Positions 52,250 through 61,344 are shown, counted from the stretch's first letter. The stretch: 64,000 bases of DNA from Cellulomonas humilata (GCF_030814415.1 NZ_JAUSVB010000002.1:124001-188000), one strand, 5' to 3'. A program made the numbers and translations. Notes: generated from the letters alone by a model not told the origin.

Positions 52250-53549
52250 GGCTCACCCCCGGGCGCGTGATGCCGAGGACGCTCGTGTCCGGGAAGTTGC
52301 CCTCGTCGTCGGTCTCGCGCCAGTCCTCGGGCAGCAGGTGGTCGAGGACGTCGTCGACGGAGACCACGCCGAGCAGGCGCTTCTCAGTGTCGACGACGGG
52401 GAGGGCGAGCAGGTTGTAGGTGGCCAGGTTGCGGGTCACGGACAGCAGCGGGGCATCGACGGTGATGGACTCGATGTCGGTGTCGACGATCGAGCCGATC
52501 GCCTCGTGCGGCGGCTCGCGCAGCAGCCGCTGCAGGTGCACGACACCGATGAAGCGGCCCGTCGGCGTCTCCAGCGGCGGGCGTGCGACGAACACCATCG
52601 ACGCCAGCGCGGGCGTGAGGTCCTGGCGGCGCACGTGGGCCAGCGCGGCAGCGATGGGCGTCTCCGGGCCGAGGATCACGGGCTCGGTGGTCATCAGACC
52701 ACCCGCGGTGTTGTCCTCGTACGCGAGCAGGCGGCGGACGTCCTTGGCCTCGTCGGGCTCCATGAGCTCGAGGAGCTCGGCGGCCTGGTCGTCGGGCAGC
52801 TCGCCCAGCAGGTCGGCGGCGTCGTCGGGCTGCATCGCCTCGAGCACGTCGGCCGCGCGGGTCAGGGCGAGCCCCTGCAGGATGCCCACCTGGTCGTCCT
52901 CGGGCAGCTCCTCCAGCACGTCGGCCAGCCGCTCGTTGTCCAGCGCGCTGGCGACCTCCAGCCGACGGGTGAGGCCGAGGTCGTGCAGGACGTCGGCGAG
53001 GTCGGCCGGCTTGAGGTCCTCGTACTGCGCGAGGAGCAGCTCGGCACCCTGGGCGGCGCTCGCCTGACCCAGCCCGGTGACCTCGTCGACGGACACCAGC
53101 AGCGTCTCGCCGCGCCGGCGCAGGATGCCCGAGCGCCCGGCGGGGATGCGACGGACGAAGACCTTGGAGATGACCCAGTCGCCGTTGCGCTGCAGCTCGA
53201 TGGCGACGTCCTCGATGGTCGCCTGCCCGGAGCCGTCGACGAACTCGACGGTGCGGTCCAGCAGCTCGCCCACGGCGAGGGTCTCGAACGCCCGCTGCTC
53301 GAACCGGCGCATGTTCACCAGGCCGGTCGAGATGACCTGCCCGGAGTCGATCGCGGTGACGCGGGTGAGCGGGAGGAACACGCGGCGGCGCGCGGCCACC
53401 TCGACGACGAGCCCGACGGCCCGGGGCAGCCCTTTGGGGCGCACCAGCACGACGACGTCACGCACTCGTCCCACCTGGTCACCGAGGGGGTCGAACACGT
53501 TGGTCCCGGCAAGGCGCGCGACGAACACCCTGGTCCCGACGCTGCTCAC
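52242..53549 (-). CDS. MgtE N-domain/CBS protein without membrane part
   Basis: A 435-residue soluble protein. The N-terminal part (about 1-165) contains a PRC-barrel-like region (NVFDPLGDQVGRVRDVVVLV). The MgtE N-terminal superhelix follows (about 170-290) with acidic repeats (ELPEDDQVGILQGL, AMQPDDAADLLGELPDDQA). Then come two CBS domains (about 300-425: GGLMTTEPVILGPETPIA, IGSIVDTDIESITVDAPL). MgtE magnesium channels have these sensor domains but end in five membrane segments, which are absent. It may be a stand-alone Mg2+ sensor. GTG start 7 bases after TAGGCT: leaderless. Confidence 0.9.
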   Translation of the reverse strand: MSSVGTRVFVARLAGTNVFDPLGDQVGRVRDVVVLVRPKGLPRAVGLVVEVAARRRVFLPLTRVTAIDSGQVISTGLVNMRRFEQRAFETLAVGELLDRTVEFVDGSGQATIEDVAIELQRNGDWVISKVFVRRIPAGRSGILRRRGETLLVSVDEVTGLGQASAAQGAELLLAQYEDLKPADLADVLHDLGLTRRLEVASALDNERLADVLEELPEDDQVGILQGLALTRAADVLEAMQPDDAADLLGELPDDQAAELLELMEPDEAKDVRRLLAYEDNTAGGLMTTEPVILGPETPIAAALAHVRRQDLTPALASMVFVARPPLETPTGRFIGVVHLQRLLREPPHEAIGSIVDTDIESITVDAPLLSVTRNLATYNLLALPVVDTEKRLLGVVSVDDVLDHLLPEDWRETDDEGNFPDTSVLGITRPGVSRG

Positions 53550-53680
53550 GTCGGTCAGCCTAGACCGGGCACCCGACGTCAGCCGCCACACCGCCGGTTG
53601 TCCGGCCACACGTCACCCGTGCGTCACCCGCTCGTCGACCGGGCCTGGCGATCTCTGCGGCCCTGGGAGAGGATCGCGGC

Positions 53681-54391
53681 ATGTCGTTCTCCGGTAACGC
53701 CCGACCCCCGCGTACCCCCACGCCGCCGCAGGGCGAGACGGTCGCGGCCTACGCCACCTACCTCGAGGCGCAGAAGGCCGTCGACCACCTCGCCGACAGC
53801 GCGTTCCCGGTGCAGCTGGTGACGATCGTCGGTGCCGACCTGAAGATGGTCGAGCGGGTCACCGGACGCCTCTCCTACCCCCGCGTCGCGCTCGGCGGCT
53901 TCCTGTCCGGCGCGTGGTTCGGCCTCTTCGTCGGGCTCCTGCTCAGTCTGTTCACCACCCCGGGAGCGCAGAGCCCGCTGGTGCCCGCGATCTTCATCGG
54001 TGGCGCCTTCGGCCTGCTGTTCGCGATCCTCACGTACTCGTTCTCCCGCGGGAAGCGGGACTTCACGTCGACCAGCCAGATCGTCGCGTCGTCCTACGCG
54101 GTGCTGTGCCGGCAGGAGCAGGCGCACAAGGCGCGCGAGCTCCTGCGCGAGATCGGTGGCGTCCAGTCCGGCTGGCCGGCCCGACCGCCGACGCCGATCA
54201 CCACCACAAGTCCGTCGGATCCGTCGGGTGCGTACCCACCGGCTGCGGGCTCCCAGCCGTGGGGGTCGCCGACCGTGCCGCCGGTCGCGCCGCCCGGACC
54301 ACCTGCTCCGCCGCCCGGACCGCCTTCCGATCAACCCGGGCAGCCCGGGCCGACGATCGCGCCTCCGAGCGGGCCGCCGACCGCGCCCTGA
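53681..54391 (+). CDS. general stress protein-like membrane protein
   Basis: A 236-residue protein with an N-terminal YflT/GSP17M-type domain (GETVAAYATYLEAQKAVDHL ... VTIVGADLKMVERVTGRL), two membrane segments (ALGGFLSGAWFGLFVGLLLS and VPAIFIGGAFGLLFAILTYS), a short soluble part with SSYAVLCRQEQAHKARELL, and a Pro/Gly-rich tail of about 65 residues. Function is unknown. Leaderless start 6 bases after GAGGAT. The proline-rich tail overlaps the 3' part of a small gene on the other strand. Confidence 0.83.
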   Translation: MSFSGNARPPRTPTPPQGETVAAYATYLEAQKAVDHLADSAFPVQLVTIVGADLKMVERVTGRLSYPRVALGGFLSGAWFGLFVGLLLSLFTTPGAQSPLVPAIFIGGAFGLLFAILTYSFSRGKRDFTSTSQIVASSYAVLCRQEQAHKARELLREIGGVQSGWPARPPTPITTTSPSDPSGAYPPAAGSQPWGSPTVPPVAPPGPPAPPPGPPSDQPGQPGPTIAPPSGPPTAP

Positions 54392-54503
54392 CGCGCTCGC
54401 GGAACGTCGGTTCCGGGTCGACCTGCGGGGCGTCCGGCTCTGCGCTGTGCACCTCTCGCAGCGTGAAGCCCTTCGAGAACAGCAGTGCGAGGTTCGGGTC
54501 CAT
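54198..54503 (-). CDS. small protein of unknown function, antisense-overlapping
   Basis: An open frame of 101 codons with a perfect AGGAGG 6 bases before its ATG. Residues 1-38 (MDPNLALLFSKGFTLREVHS...) lie in sequence not used by another gene and look like normal protein. The Arg/Ala-rich rest overlaps 194 bases of the stress-protein gene's repetitive tail on the other strand. I recognise no domain. Either it is a real short protein or only its beginning is selected. The strong ribosome binding site favours expression. Confidence 0.5.
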   Translation of the reverse strand: MDPNLALLFSKGFTLREVHSAEPDAPQVDPEPTFRERVRARSAARSEARSSARAARVDRKAVRAAEQVVRAARPAARSATPTAGSPQPVGTHPTDPTDLWW

Positions 54504-54570
54504 GTCTGCCTCCTGTGTCGGGGTGTCCCTTCACAGGTGGTGACGCCGACGGGTGGCCCCGATCGACACC

Positions 54571-56097
54571 TCAGCCGTCGAGCAGGCCCGCCATCCACGC
54601 CTCGACGGCGTCGGGGTCGCGGGGCAGCGCGGCCGACAGGTTCTCGTTGCCGTCCGCGGTGACCAGGACGTCGTCCTCGATCCGCACGCCGATGCCCCGG
54701 TACTCCTCGGGGACCAGCAGGTCGTCCGACTTGAAGTACAGGCCGGGCTCGATGGTGAACACCATGCCGGGCTCGAGGATCCCGTCGAGGTAGAGCTCCG
54801 CGCGGGCCTGCGCGCAGTCGTGCACGTCGAGGCCGAGGTGGTGGCTGGTGCCGTGCACCATCCACCGCCGGTGGTGCTGGTTCTCCGGCAGCAGCGCCTC
54901 CTCGGCGGTGACGGGCAGCAGCCCCCACTCCTCGAGGCGGGCGGCGATCACCTGCATGGCGGCCGCGTGGACGTCCCGGAACCGGGCGCCCGGCACGGCG
55001 GCGACGAACGCGGCGTCGGCCGCGTCGAGGACCGCCTGGTAGATGCGGCGCTGGACCTCGGTGAACGTGCCGTCGACGGGCAGCGTGCGCGTGATGTCGG
55101 CGGTGTAGAGGGAGTCGATCTCGACCCCGGCGTCCACGAGCACCAGCTCGCCGGCGTGCACCTGGCCGTCGTTGTCGGTCCAGTGCAGCGTCGTGGCGTG
55201 CTCGCCGGACGCGGCGATCGTCTCGTAGCCGACCGCGTTGCCCTCCACCCGCGCGTGGCCGATGAACGTGCCCTCGATGACCCGCTCGCCGCGGCGGTGC
55301 GCGACGGCCTGGGGGAGCGCGCGGACGATCTTCTCGAAGCCGTCGATCGTGGTGTCCACGGCGAGGCGCATCTGCTCGATCTCGTGCGCGTCCTTGACCA
55401 GCCGGAGCTCGGAGAGCGCCTCGGCCAGCTTCTCGTCGCGCTCACCGGCGGCCTCGGTCGCGCGGATCTCCTCGACCAGTTCCTCGATCGCCTCGTCCGC
55501 GTCGGGGACCACGCGCACCTGCACGCCGTCGACGCCGACGTCCTTGGCCAGCGCGTCGCGCAGGTCGTCGACGTGCGCCGTGCTGACCCCGGTGAGGGTC
55601 TCGAGGTCCTCGAGGGTGGGGCGCGCACCCACCCAGAACTCGCCGTAGCGGGCGTCGGAGAAGAACTCCTCCGTGTCACGGCCCGCCAGCGGGCGGATGT
55701 ACAGGACGGCGTGGTGGCCGCTGCCGTCGTCGCCCGCGCCGTCCGCGACCGGGTGCAGGACGAGCACCGCGTCGGGCTCCTGCTCGGACCCCAGGCCCGT
55801 GAGGTGCGCGAACGCGGAGTGCGGGCGGAAGCGGTAGTCGGTGTCGTTGGACCGCTGCTTGAACGTGCCGGCGGGGATCACGAGCCGCTCGCCGGGGAAC
55901 TGCGCCGACAGCGCGGAACGCCGTGCGGACGTGTGGTCGGCGGCCGGGCTGCGCTCGAGCGTCGACGACGGGCGCTCGCCCCAGCCGGACGTGATGAACC
56001 GCACGAACTCCGGCGAGCTGGGGCGCTGCGAGCGGTTGCTCCCGCGGTCGGCCAGCGGCTGCTCGGTGGTGGACTCGGGCGTCAGGTCCTCGCTCAT
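54571..56097 (-). CDS. pepP: Xaa-Pro aminopeptidase
   Basis: Aminopeptidase P (508 residues), removing N-terminal residues before proline with a dinuclear metal centre. An N-terminal creatinase-like domain (FPGERLVIPAGTFKQRSNDT DYRF...) is followed by the pita-bread fold with metal ligands in DAGVEIDSLYTADITRT (two Asp), GTSHHLGLDVHD (His), TIEPGLYF (Glu) and GIGVRIEDDVLV (Glu). GGAGG 9 bases before the ATG. It is divergent from the PHP gene. All ligands are present and length is normal for the actinobacterial form. Confidence 0.94.
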   Translation of the reverse strand: MSEDLTPESTTEQPLADRGSNRSQRPSSPEFVRFITSGWGERPSSTLERSPAADHTSARRSALSAQFPGERLVIPAGTFKQRSNDTDYRFRPHSAFAHLTGLGSEQEPDAVLVLHPVADGAGDDGSGHHAVLYIRPLAGRDTEEFFSDARYGEFWVGARPTLEDLETLTGVSTAHVDDLRDALAKDVGVDGVQVRVVPDADEAIEELVEEIRATEAAGERDEKLAEALSELRLVKDAHEIEQMRLAVDTTIDGFEKIVRALPQAVAHRRGERVIEGTFIGHARVEGNAVGYETIAASGEHATTLHWTDNDGQVHAGELVLVDAGVEIDSLYTADITRTLPVDGTFTEVQRRIYQAVLDAADAAFVAAVPGARFRDVHAAAMQVIAARLEEWGLLPVTAEEALLPENQHHRRWMVHGTSHHLGLDVHDCAQARAELYLDGILEPGMVFTIEPGLYFKSDDLLVPEEYRGIGVRIEDDVLVTADGNENLSAALPRDPDAVEAWMAGLLDG

Positions 56098-56135
56098 GGC
56101 GTCATCCTCCCATCCGTGCCGACTACCGTGAGGCC

Positions 56136-56978
56136 GTGCGCATCGACCTCCACACCCACTCGACGGCGTCGGACGGGACCGGTGCGCCGGCCCAGGTGGT
56201 GGCGGAGGCGGCTGCAGCCGGGCTCGACGTCGTCGCCCTCACCGACCACGACACGACGGCGGGCTGGCCGGAAGCGGCAGCGGCGGCGCGCGAGCACGGC
56301 ATCGCGCTGGTGCAGGGGACCGAGGTCTCGGCGCGCGCCCACGGGATCAGCATCCACCTGCTGTCCTACCTGCAGGACCCGACGCACCCGGCGCTCACCG
56401 TCGAGCTGGACAGGACGCGCGAGGCGCGGCTCAACCGCGCGCGGGCGATCGTCGAGCTGCTCTCCGCCGACGTGCCGATCACCTGGGACGACGTGCTGGA
56501 GCACTCCCGCGACGCCGTCGTCGTCGGCCGGCCGCACATCGCCGACGCCCTGGTCGCGCTCGGCATCGTGCCCGACCGGGACGCCGCGTTCGCGTACCTG
56601 CTCTCGGCCGCCGGGCCGTACCACGTGCCCCACTACGCCCCCGACGGCCCTGACGCGGTGCGCGCGATCCGGGCGGCCGGCGGCGTCCCCGTGTTCGCCC
56701 ACCCCGGCGCCGACGCGCGCGGCCGGATCGTGCCGGACCGGGTCTTCGACCGCCTCGCCGCGGCCGGCCTGGGCGGGATCGAGGTGGATCACCGCGACCA
56801 CTCGCCTGCGCAGCGCGAGCGGCTGACCGCGATCGCCGACCGGCTCGGGCTGCTGGTGACCGGGTCGAGCGACTACCACGGGACCGGGAAGGCCAACCGG
56901 CTGGGGGAGAATCTGACTGCGCCCGAGGTGCTCGCGGCGATCGAGGAGCAGGGGGCGACGGACGTGGTGCGGCCATGA
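56136..56978 (+). CDS. PHP-domain phosphoesterase (RNase AM/TrpH-like)
   Basis: A 280-residue PHP hydrolase with metal-binding motifs DLHTHSTASDG (residues 4-14), LTDHDTTAG (about 35-43), EVSA, FAHPGADARG and SSDYHGTGK. Relatives (YciV/RnaAM) trim RNA 5' ends or hydrolyse 3',5'-bisnucleotides. Leaderless GTG start, 6 bases after TACCGT. Its stop overlaps the marC-type gene start (ATGA), so the two are co-translated, though no functional link is obvious. Confidence 0.92.
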   Translation: MRIDLHTHSTASDGTGAPAQVVAEAAAAGLDVVALTDHDTTAGWPEAAAAAREHGIALVQGTEVSARAHGISIHLLSYLQDPTHPALTVELDRTREARLNRARAIVELLSADVPITWDDVLEHSRDAVVVGRPHIADALVALGIVPDRDAAFAYLLSAAGPYHVPHYAPDGPDAVRAIRAAGGVPVFAHPGADARGRIVPDRVFDRLAAAGLGGIEVDHRDHSPAQRERLTAIADRLGLLVTGSSDYHGTGKANRLGENLTAPEVLAAIEEQGATDVVRP

Positions 56979-57598
56979 GCAACGTGTTCGACGCCTACCT
57001 CTTCGCGTCGGTCTTCATCACGCTGTTCGTGATCATGGACCCGCCCGGGGTCGTCCCGATCTTCCTCGGCCTCACGGGCGCCATGACCCGGCAGCAGCGC
57101 AACCGGGCCGCGCGGCAGGCCGTCCTCGTCGCGCTCGGCGTGATCGTCGCGTTCGCCCTGTTCGGGCAGTCGCTGCTCAACTACATGCACATCACGCTGC
57201 CCGCCCTGCAGGCGTCCGGCGGTCTGCTCCTGCTGCTCATCGCCATGGAGCTGCTGACCGGGAAGATGGAGGAGCCGCAGCCGTCGGGGAACGGGAAGGT
57301 CAACGTCGCACTGGTCCCGCTGGGTACGCCGCTGCTGGCCGGCCCCGGTGCCATCGTCGCGACCATGGTGTTCGTCCAGCAGTCCGACAAGACCGTCGCC
57401 GACTGGGTGGCCATCGCGCTGGGTGTCGTCGCCGTGCACGTGAGCCTCTACCTCGCGATGCGCTTCGCCAACGTCATCCACCGCGTCCTGGGCGACTCCG
57501 GCACCATCCTGGTGACGCGGATCGCGGGCCTGCTCCTGGCCGCCATCGCGGTGCAGCTGGTGGCCGACGCGGTCGAAGCCTTCATCAAGGCTGCCTGA
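56975..57598 (+). CDS. MarC-family membrane protein
   Basis: A 207-residue protein with six membrane segments. The family motif FVIMDPPGVVPIFLGLTGAM is at residues 18-37, and PLLAGPGAIVATMVFVQQ is the pseudo-repeat of it in the second half. MarC proteins were named for multiple antibiotic resistance but have no proven role; transport of small molecules is assumed. It overlaps the PHP gene by four bases and precedes the FGE-like gene by 13 bases. Confidence 0.92.
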   Translation: MSNVFDAYLFASVFITLFVIMDPPGVVPIFLGLTGAMTRQQRNRAARQAVLVALGVIVAFALFGQSLLNYMHITLPALQASGGLLLLLIAMELLTGKMEEPQPSGNGKVNVALVPLGTPLLAGPGAIVATMVFVQQSDKTVADWVAIALGVVAVHVSLYLAMRFANVIHRVLGDSGTILVTRIAGLLLAAIAVQLVADAVEAFIKAA

Positions 57599-57611
57599 GG
57601 CTCGGCGCACA

Positions 57612-58373
57612 GTGCCCGGCTCACGCGTCGACCTGGTGCCGGTGCCGGGAGGCACGATCCTGCTCCGGGACGCGCGCACCGGCTCGAGCCGCGAGGTCCG
57701 GCTCCGCCCCTTCACCCTCGCCGTCACGCCCGTGACCGTGGAGGGTGGGGACGATCCGATGCACCCGGTGACGTGGTTCGACGCGGTGCGGTGGTGCAAC
57801 CGAGCCTCGCTCGCCGACGGGTTCGTCCCCGCGTACGTGCTGGCTGACGGCGATGTGACCTGGCACGTAGGCGCCGACGGGTACCGGCTACCGACCGAGG
57901 CCGAGTGGGAGTGGGCGTGCCGCGCGGGGACGACCACCCCCACCTACGGCCCGCTGGCGGAGATCGCCTGGACCGCGTCCGACGAGGTCGGCGGACCGCA
58001 GCCTGTGGCGCGGAAGGCCGCCAACGCCTACGGCCTGTTCGACATGCTCGGCAATGTGTGGGAGTGGGTCTGGGACTACATCGACACCGCCCGGTACGCC
58101 GACTACCGCACGCTGCGCGGGGGCGGCTGGGCGGACCGGCCGTGGAGCTGTCGCGCATCCGTGCGCCGAGGCAGCGCGCCGGACGCGGTGCTGGAGGACG
58201 TCGGCTTCCGCGTCGCGCGCGGTGCCGTCGGGGCGGACGGTTCCGACGAGGCGCAGGGGTGGTCGGCTGCGGCCGACCTGTCCCGCGCACGCATCCCGAG
58301 GCCGGTCCCGTTCGGCTGGACGCCGCTCGGGACGTCGCTGCTTCGCCGCGACCGCCACGAGGACGGGAGCTGA
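57612..58373 (+). CDS. formylglycine-generating-enzyme-like protein, one active cysteine missing
   Basis: A 253-residue protein of the SUMF1/FGE-sulfatase fold: DLVPVPGGTILLRD, PMHPVTWFDAVRWCNRAS, GYRLPTEAEWEWACRAGTTT, ANAYGLFDMLGNVWEWVWD and a C-terminal LRGGGWADRPWSCRASVRRG segment. True formylglycine-generating enzymes need two cysteines about five residues apart in the last segment (as in CHASYC). Here only the first remains (SCRASV). It is therefore unlikely to convert sulfatase cysteines and may be one of the many FGE-fold proteins with other roles. It starts at GTG 13 bases after the MarC gene. No sulfatase gene is in the window. Confidence 0.85.
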   Translation: MPGSRVDLVPVPGGTILLRDARTGSSREVRLRPFTLAVTPVTVEGGDDPMHPVTWFDAVRWCNRASLADGFVPAYVLADGDVTWHVGADGYRLPTEAEWEWACRAGTTTPTYGPLAEIAWTASDEVGGPQPVARKAANAYGLFDMLGNVWEWVWDYIDTARYADYRTLRGGGWADRPWSCRASVRRGSAPDAVLEDVGFRVARGAVGADGSDEAQGWSAAADLSRARIPRPVPFGWTPLGTSLLRRDRHEDGS

Positions 58374-58390
58374 CGCACGGCCGCGACGCC

Positions 58391-58428
58391 GGACGGGGTG
58401 CGAGCTCGGCTGAGCGCGCACCCCGTCC
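58391..58428. terminator. terminator between convergent FGE-like and helicase genes
   Basis: Perfect 12-bp stem GGACGGGGTGCG / CGCACCCCGTCC with a 14-base loop that can fold further, followed on the plus strand by a T-rich stretch. Confidence 0.8.
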
Positions 58429-58449
58429 TGTCCATTCTTCTGCTTTCGC

Positions 58450-60276
58450 TCAGCCCTCGGTGGCCGACGCCTGCGGGGCGCCGCCGCCCTCGGCCGACTG
58501 ACCGCTGCGCGTGCGCCGGCGGTTGCGGCTCCGACGCGTTCCCCCGGCCGGCGCGTCCTCGCCGCCCTGCTCCGCGGACGGACCGTTCGCGGGCGACTCG
58601 GAGGTCGGCGTCGTGTTCTCGGCACCGGCCTCGCCGCGGCCACGGCCACGACCGCCACGGCGGCGACGCGTGCCGCCCTCGCGGGGCTCACCGGACTCGT
58701 CGGCGGGGCGCTCGGACGGCGGCGTGGACGCGTGCGGGGCCGACGCGGTCCGGGTGTCGCCGGAGCGGGTGTCGCTGGAGCGGGTGTCGCTGGAGCGGGA
58801 CCCGGTCGAGCGGGACTCGCTGCCGCGACGGGAGTCGCCGCCACCCCGGTTGCCCCGGATCTGGTCCGAGTGCGAGCCGCCGGCGGGACGTCCACCGCCA
58901 CGCTTCCCCGTCTCGCCCAGGTCCTCGAGCTTCTCCGCGCCCAGGCCCTCACGGGTCTGCTGCGACTTCGGCAGGCGACCCTTGGTGCCCTCGGGGATGT
59001 CGAGGTCCTCGTAGACGTGCGCCGAGGAGGAGTACGACTCGATCGGCTCGGGGATGCCCAGGCCGAGCGCCTTGTCGATCAGGCCCCAGCGGGGGATGTC
59101 GTCCCAGTCGACGAACGTGACCGCGGTGCCCTTGGCGCCCGCCCGGCCGGTGCGGCCGGTGCGGTGCAGGTAGGTCTTCTCGTCCTCGGGGCACTGGTAG
59201 TTGATGACGTGCGTGACGGCCTCGACGTCGATGCCGCGGGCGGCCACGTCGGTGGCGACCAGGACGTCGACCTTGCCGTGGCGGAACGCGCGCAGCGCCT
59301 GCTCGCGCGCACCCTGGCCGAGGTCGCCGTGCAGCGCACCGGCGGCGAAGCCGCGCTCGACCAGGTCGTCGGCCACCTTGGCGGCGGTGCGCTTGGTGCG
59401 GGCGAACACGATGGTCAGGCCGCGGCCGCGGGCCTGCAGGATGCGGGCCAGCATCTCGACCTTGTCGAGAGCGTGCGCGCGGTAGACGACCTGCTTGATG
59501 TTCTTGACGGTCTGGCCGTCGTCGTCCGGGTCCGCGGCGCGGATGTGCGTCGGCTGCGTCATGTAGCGGCGGGCCATCGCGACGACGGCGCCCGGCATGG
59601 TGGCCGAGAACAGCATGGTGTGGCGGCTGGCCGGGGTGGCGGCGAGCAGGGTCTCGACGTCCGGCAGGAAGCCGAGGTCGAGCATCTCGTCGGCCTCGTC
59701 GAGCACGACCGCCTTGACGTGCGAGAGGTCGAGGTGACGCTGCTTGAGCAGGTCGATCATGCGGCCGGGGGTGCCGACGACCACGTCGACGCCGCTGTTC
59801 AGCGCCGCGATCTGCGGCTCGTACGCGCGGCCGCCGTAGACCTGGAGCACGCGGACCGAGCGGCGCGAGCTGGCGGTCGCCAGGTCTCCGGCCACCTGCA
59901 CGGCGAGCTCACGCGTCGGGACGACGACGAGCGCCTGCGGCTTGCCGGGGTGGGCCAGCTGCTCGTAGCCCTCCTCGCCGGGGGCGACCACGCGGTGCAG
60001 CAGCGGGACGCCGAAGCCGAGGGTCTTGCCGGTACCCGTCTTGGCCTGGCCGATGATGTCGTGGCCGGACAGCGCGACCGGCAGGGTCATCGCCTGGATG
60101 GGGAACGGGTGCGTGATGCCGGCGTCGGCCAGCGCCTGGACGATCTCCGGGCGGACGTCGAAGTCCGCGAAGGAGGCCTCGACGGCCTGCACGGAGGACC
60201 AGGTGTTCTTCAGGGGGCGGGTCATGGGCTCGGCCAGAGCAGAGACCTGCTCCGGCGTCTCGTCGGTGGTGGTCAC
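58450..60276 (-). CDS. DEAD-box RNA helicase with disordered basic tail
   Basis: RNA helicase of 608 residues, RhlE/CsdA-like. Q motif FPIQAMTLP, Walker A AKTGTGKT, DEAD in VVLDEADEMLDLGFLP, SAT in LFSATMPG, and VATDVAARGID plus YLHRTGRTGRAG in the second domain. The C-terminal 180 residues are low-complexity Ser/Arg/Gly/Thr (GSRSSDTRSSDTRSGDTRT, RRRGGRGRGRG), an RNA-binding tail. It starts at GTG after a leader; the 280-base gap upstream to the divergent ferritin-like gene contains no other gene I can see. In M. tuberculosis the counterpart is, from memory, RhlE (Rv3211). Confidence 0.93.
   Translation of the reverse strand: MTTTDETPEQVSALAEPMTRPLKNTWSSVQAVEASFADFDVRPEIVQALADAGITHPFPIQAMTLPVALSGHDIIGQAKTGTGKTLGFGVPLLHRVVAPGEEGYEQLAHPGKPQALVVVPTRELAVQVAGDLATASSRRSVRVLQVYGGRAYEPQIAALNSGVDVVVGTPGRMIDLLKQRHLDLSHVKAVVLDEADEMLDLGFLPDVETLLAATPASRHTMLFSATMPGAVVAMARRYMTQPTHIRAADPDDDGQTVKNIKQVVYRAHALDKVEMLARILQARGRGLTIVFARTKRTAAKVADDLVERGFAAGALHGDLGQGAREQALRAFRHGKVDVLVATDVAARGIDVEAVTHVINYQCPEDEKTYLHRTGRTGRAGAKGTAVTFVDWDDIPRWGLIDKALGLGIPEPIESYSSSAHVYEDLDIPEGTKGRLPKSQQTREGLGAEKLEDLGETGKRGGGRPAGGSHSDQIRGNRGGGDSRRGSESRSTGSRSSDTRSSDTRSGDTRTASAPHASTPPSERPADESGEPREGGTRRRRGGRGRGRGEAGAENTTPTSESPANGPSAEQGGEDAPAGGTRRSRNRRRTRSGQSAEGGGAPQASATEG
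58751..58795 (-). repeat. 15-bp coding repeat in the helicase tail
   Basis: Three head-to-tail copies of CGGGTGTCGCYGGAG (58751-58765, 58766-58780, 58781-58795) encoding the SSDTR/SGDTR repeats of the disordered tail. Likely variable in length between strains. Confidence 0.85.
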
Positions 60277-60556
60277 GAGGACTCTTCACTGCGAAGGGTG
60301 GTGTGCCGCGCGCTGCCGGGGCCGACGGGTGTCGGAGCGTCCCGGGCGACAGCGGAGTTCACCACGCGGGTTGGCCGGCAGCCGATCGTGCAAGTCGACT
60401 CGCGCGCGTCGTCCGGACGGGTCCGGGGCTGCGCGAGAATGGGTGATCGTCGAACGAGCGGGGATTTCGAGACGACCGGGCAACCGAATTACCTGCACAG
60501 TCTATCTGACGCACCTGGCAGGCCGGTCGCCGCCCCGCCGGGGCTACGATCCTCGG

Positions 60557-61291
60557 ATGACGACGACGCCCGCACGGACCGGCTCGGGGACCAGCTCAGC
60601 GACCATCCCGGCTGCAGGATCGCCGGAGCTCGCGGACACCATCGAGCTTCTCGGCCTCGTCGCGCAGCTCGAGCACGTGGCCTTCGCGCGCCTCGCCGCC
60701 GACTCCGCTCTGGCGCCCACCATCGAGCAGCGCCTCGAGCTCAGCCGCTTCGCGTCGGCCGCCGTCGAGCGTCGCGACCGGGTCCTGGCCCGCATCACCG
60801 AGATCGGCGGCGACCCCGTCGCGGCCGTCCGCCAGTACGACGACGTGCTCGACGACTTCGATGCCCGCACGCAACCCGGCTCGTGGTGGGAGCGCCTGCT
60901 CAAGGCGTACGTCGGCTACGGCGTGGCCGACGACTTCTGCCGCCTCGCCGCCGAGGGTCTCGACGAGGGCTCGCGCGCGGTGGTGCTGGAGGTCCTCGAC
61001 GACGCCTCCCACGCGGAGCTGGCCGTCGCGGAGCTCGATGCCGCGGGGTCCGCGGACGGCGTGCTCACCGCCCGGCTCGCGCTGTGGGGCCGGCGGCTGG
61101 TGGGCGAGGCGCTCGGCGTGGTGCAGCGGCTCCTGGTGCAGCGTCCCGCCCTGGTGCGGCTCGTCGCGATCGGGTCCGCGAACCAGTCCACGAGCCCCGA
61201 CGCAGCCCCGACGAACGCACCCACCAAGCTCTTCGGCGAGCTGACGGCCCAGCACACGCGTCGGATGAGCCGCCTCGGCCTGACGGCCTGA
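60557..61291 (+). CDS. ferritin-like domain protein
   Basis: A 244-residue, almost all-helical protein with a ferritin-like four-helix pattern: ELADTIELLGLVAQLEHVAF, RLELSRFASAAVERRDRVLA, LLKAYVGYGVADDFCRLAAE and VLEVLDDASHAELAVAELD. Glu/His pairs on these helices may hold a di-iron site (as in MiaE-like hydroxylases), but I could not confirm a full ligand set. Leaderless ATG 6 bases after TACGAT. It sits divergent to the DEAD-box helicase and next to DUF3107 and TetR genes, as in mycobacteria (Rv3210c). Confidence 0.87.
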   Translation: MTTTPARTGSGTSSATIPAAGSPELADTIELLGLVAQLEHVAFARLAADSALAPTIEQRLELSRFASAAVERRDRVLARITEIGGDPVAAVRQYDDVLDDFDARTQPGSWWERLLKAYVGYGVADDFCRLAAEGLDEGSRAVVLEVLDDASHAELAVAELDAAGSADGVLTARLALWGRRLVGEALGVVQRLLVQRPALVRLVAIGSANQSTSPDAAPTNAPTKLFGELTAQHTRRMSRLGLTA

Positions 61292-61301
61292 TCGCACGGA
61301 A

Positions 61302-61333
61302 GAGCCCCGCACCGATCGCTCGGTGCGGGGCTC
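61302..61333. terminator. bidirectional terminator
   Basis: Perfect 14-bp stem GAGCCCCGCACCGA / TCGGTGCGGGGCTC with a 4-base loop, between the ferritin-like gene (+) and the DUF3107 gene (-). Confidence 0.88.
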
Positions 61334-61344
61334 CGCTGTGCCTG

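Noticed and set aside
60277..60556. Possible small gene or structured RNA upstream of the DEAD-box helicase
   Set aside because: No frame with a good ribosome binding site and no strong hairpin found by eye. It is most simply a divergent promoter region with a helicase leader.
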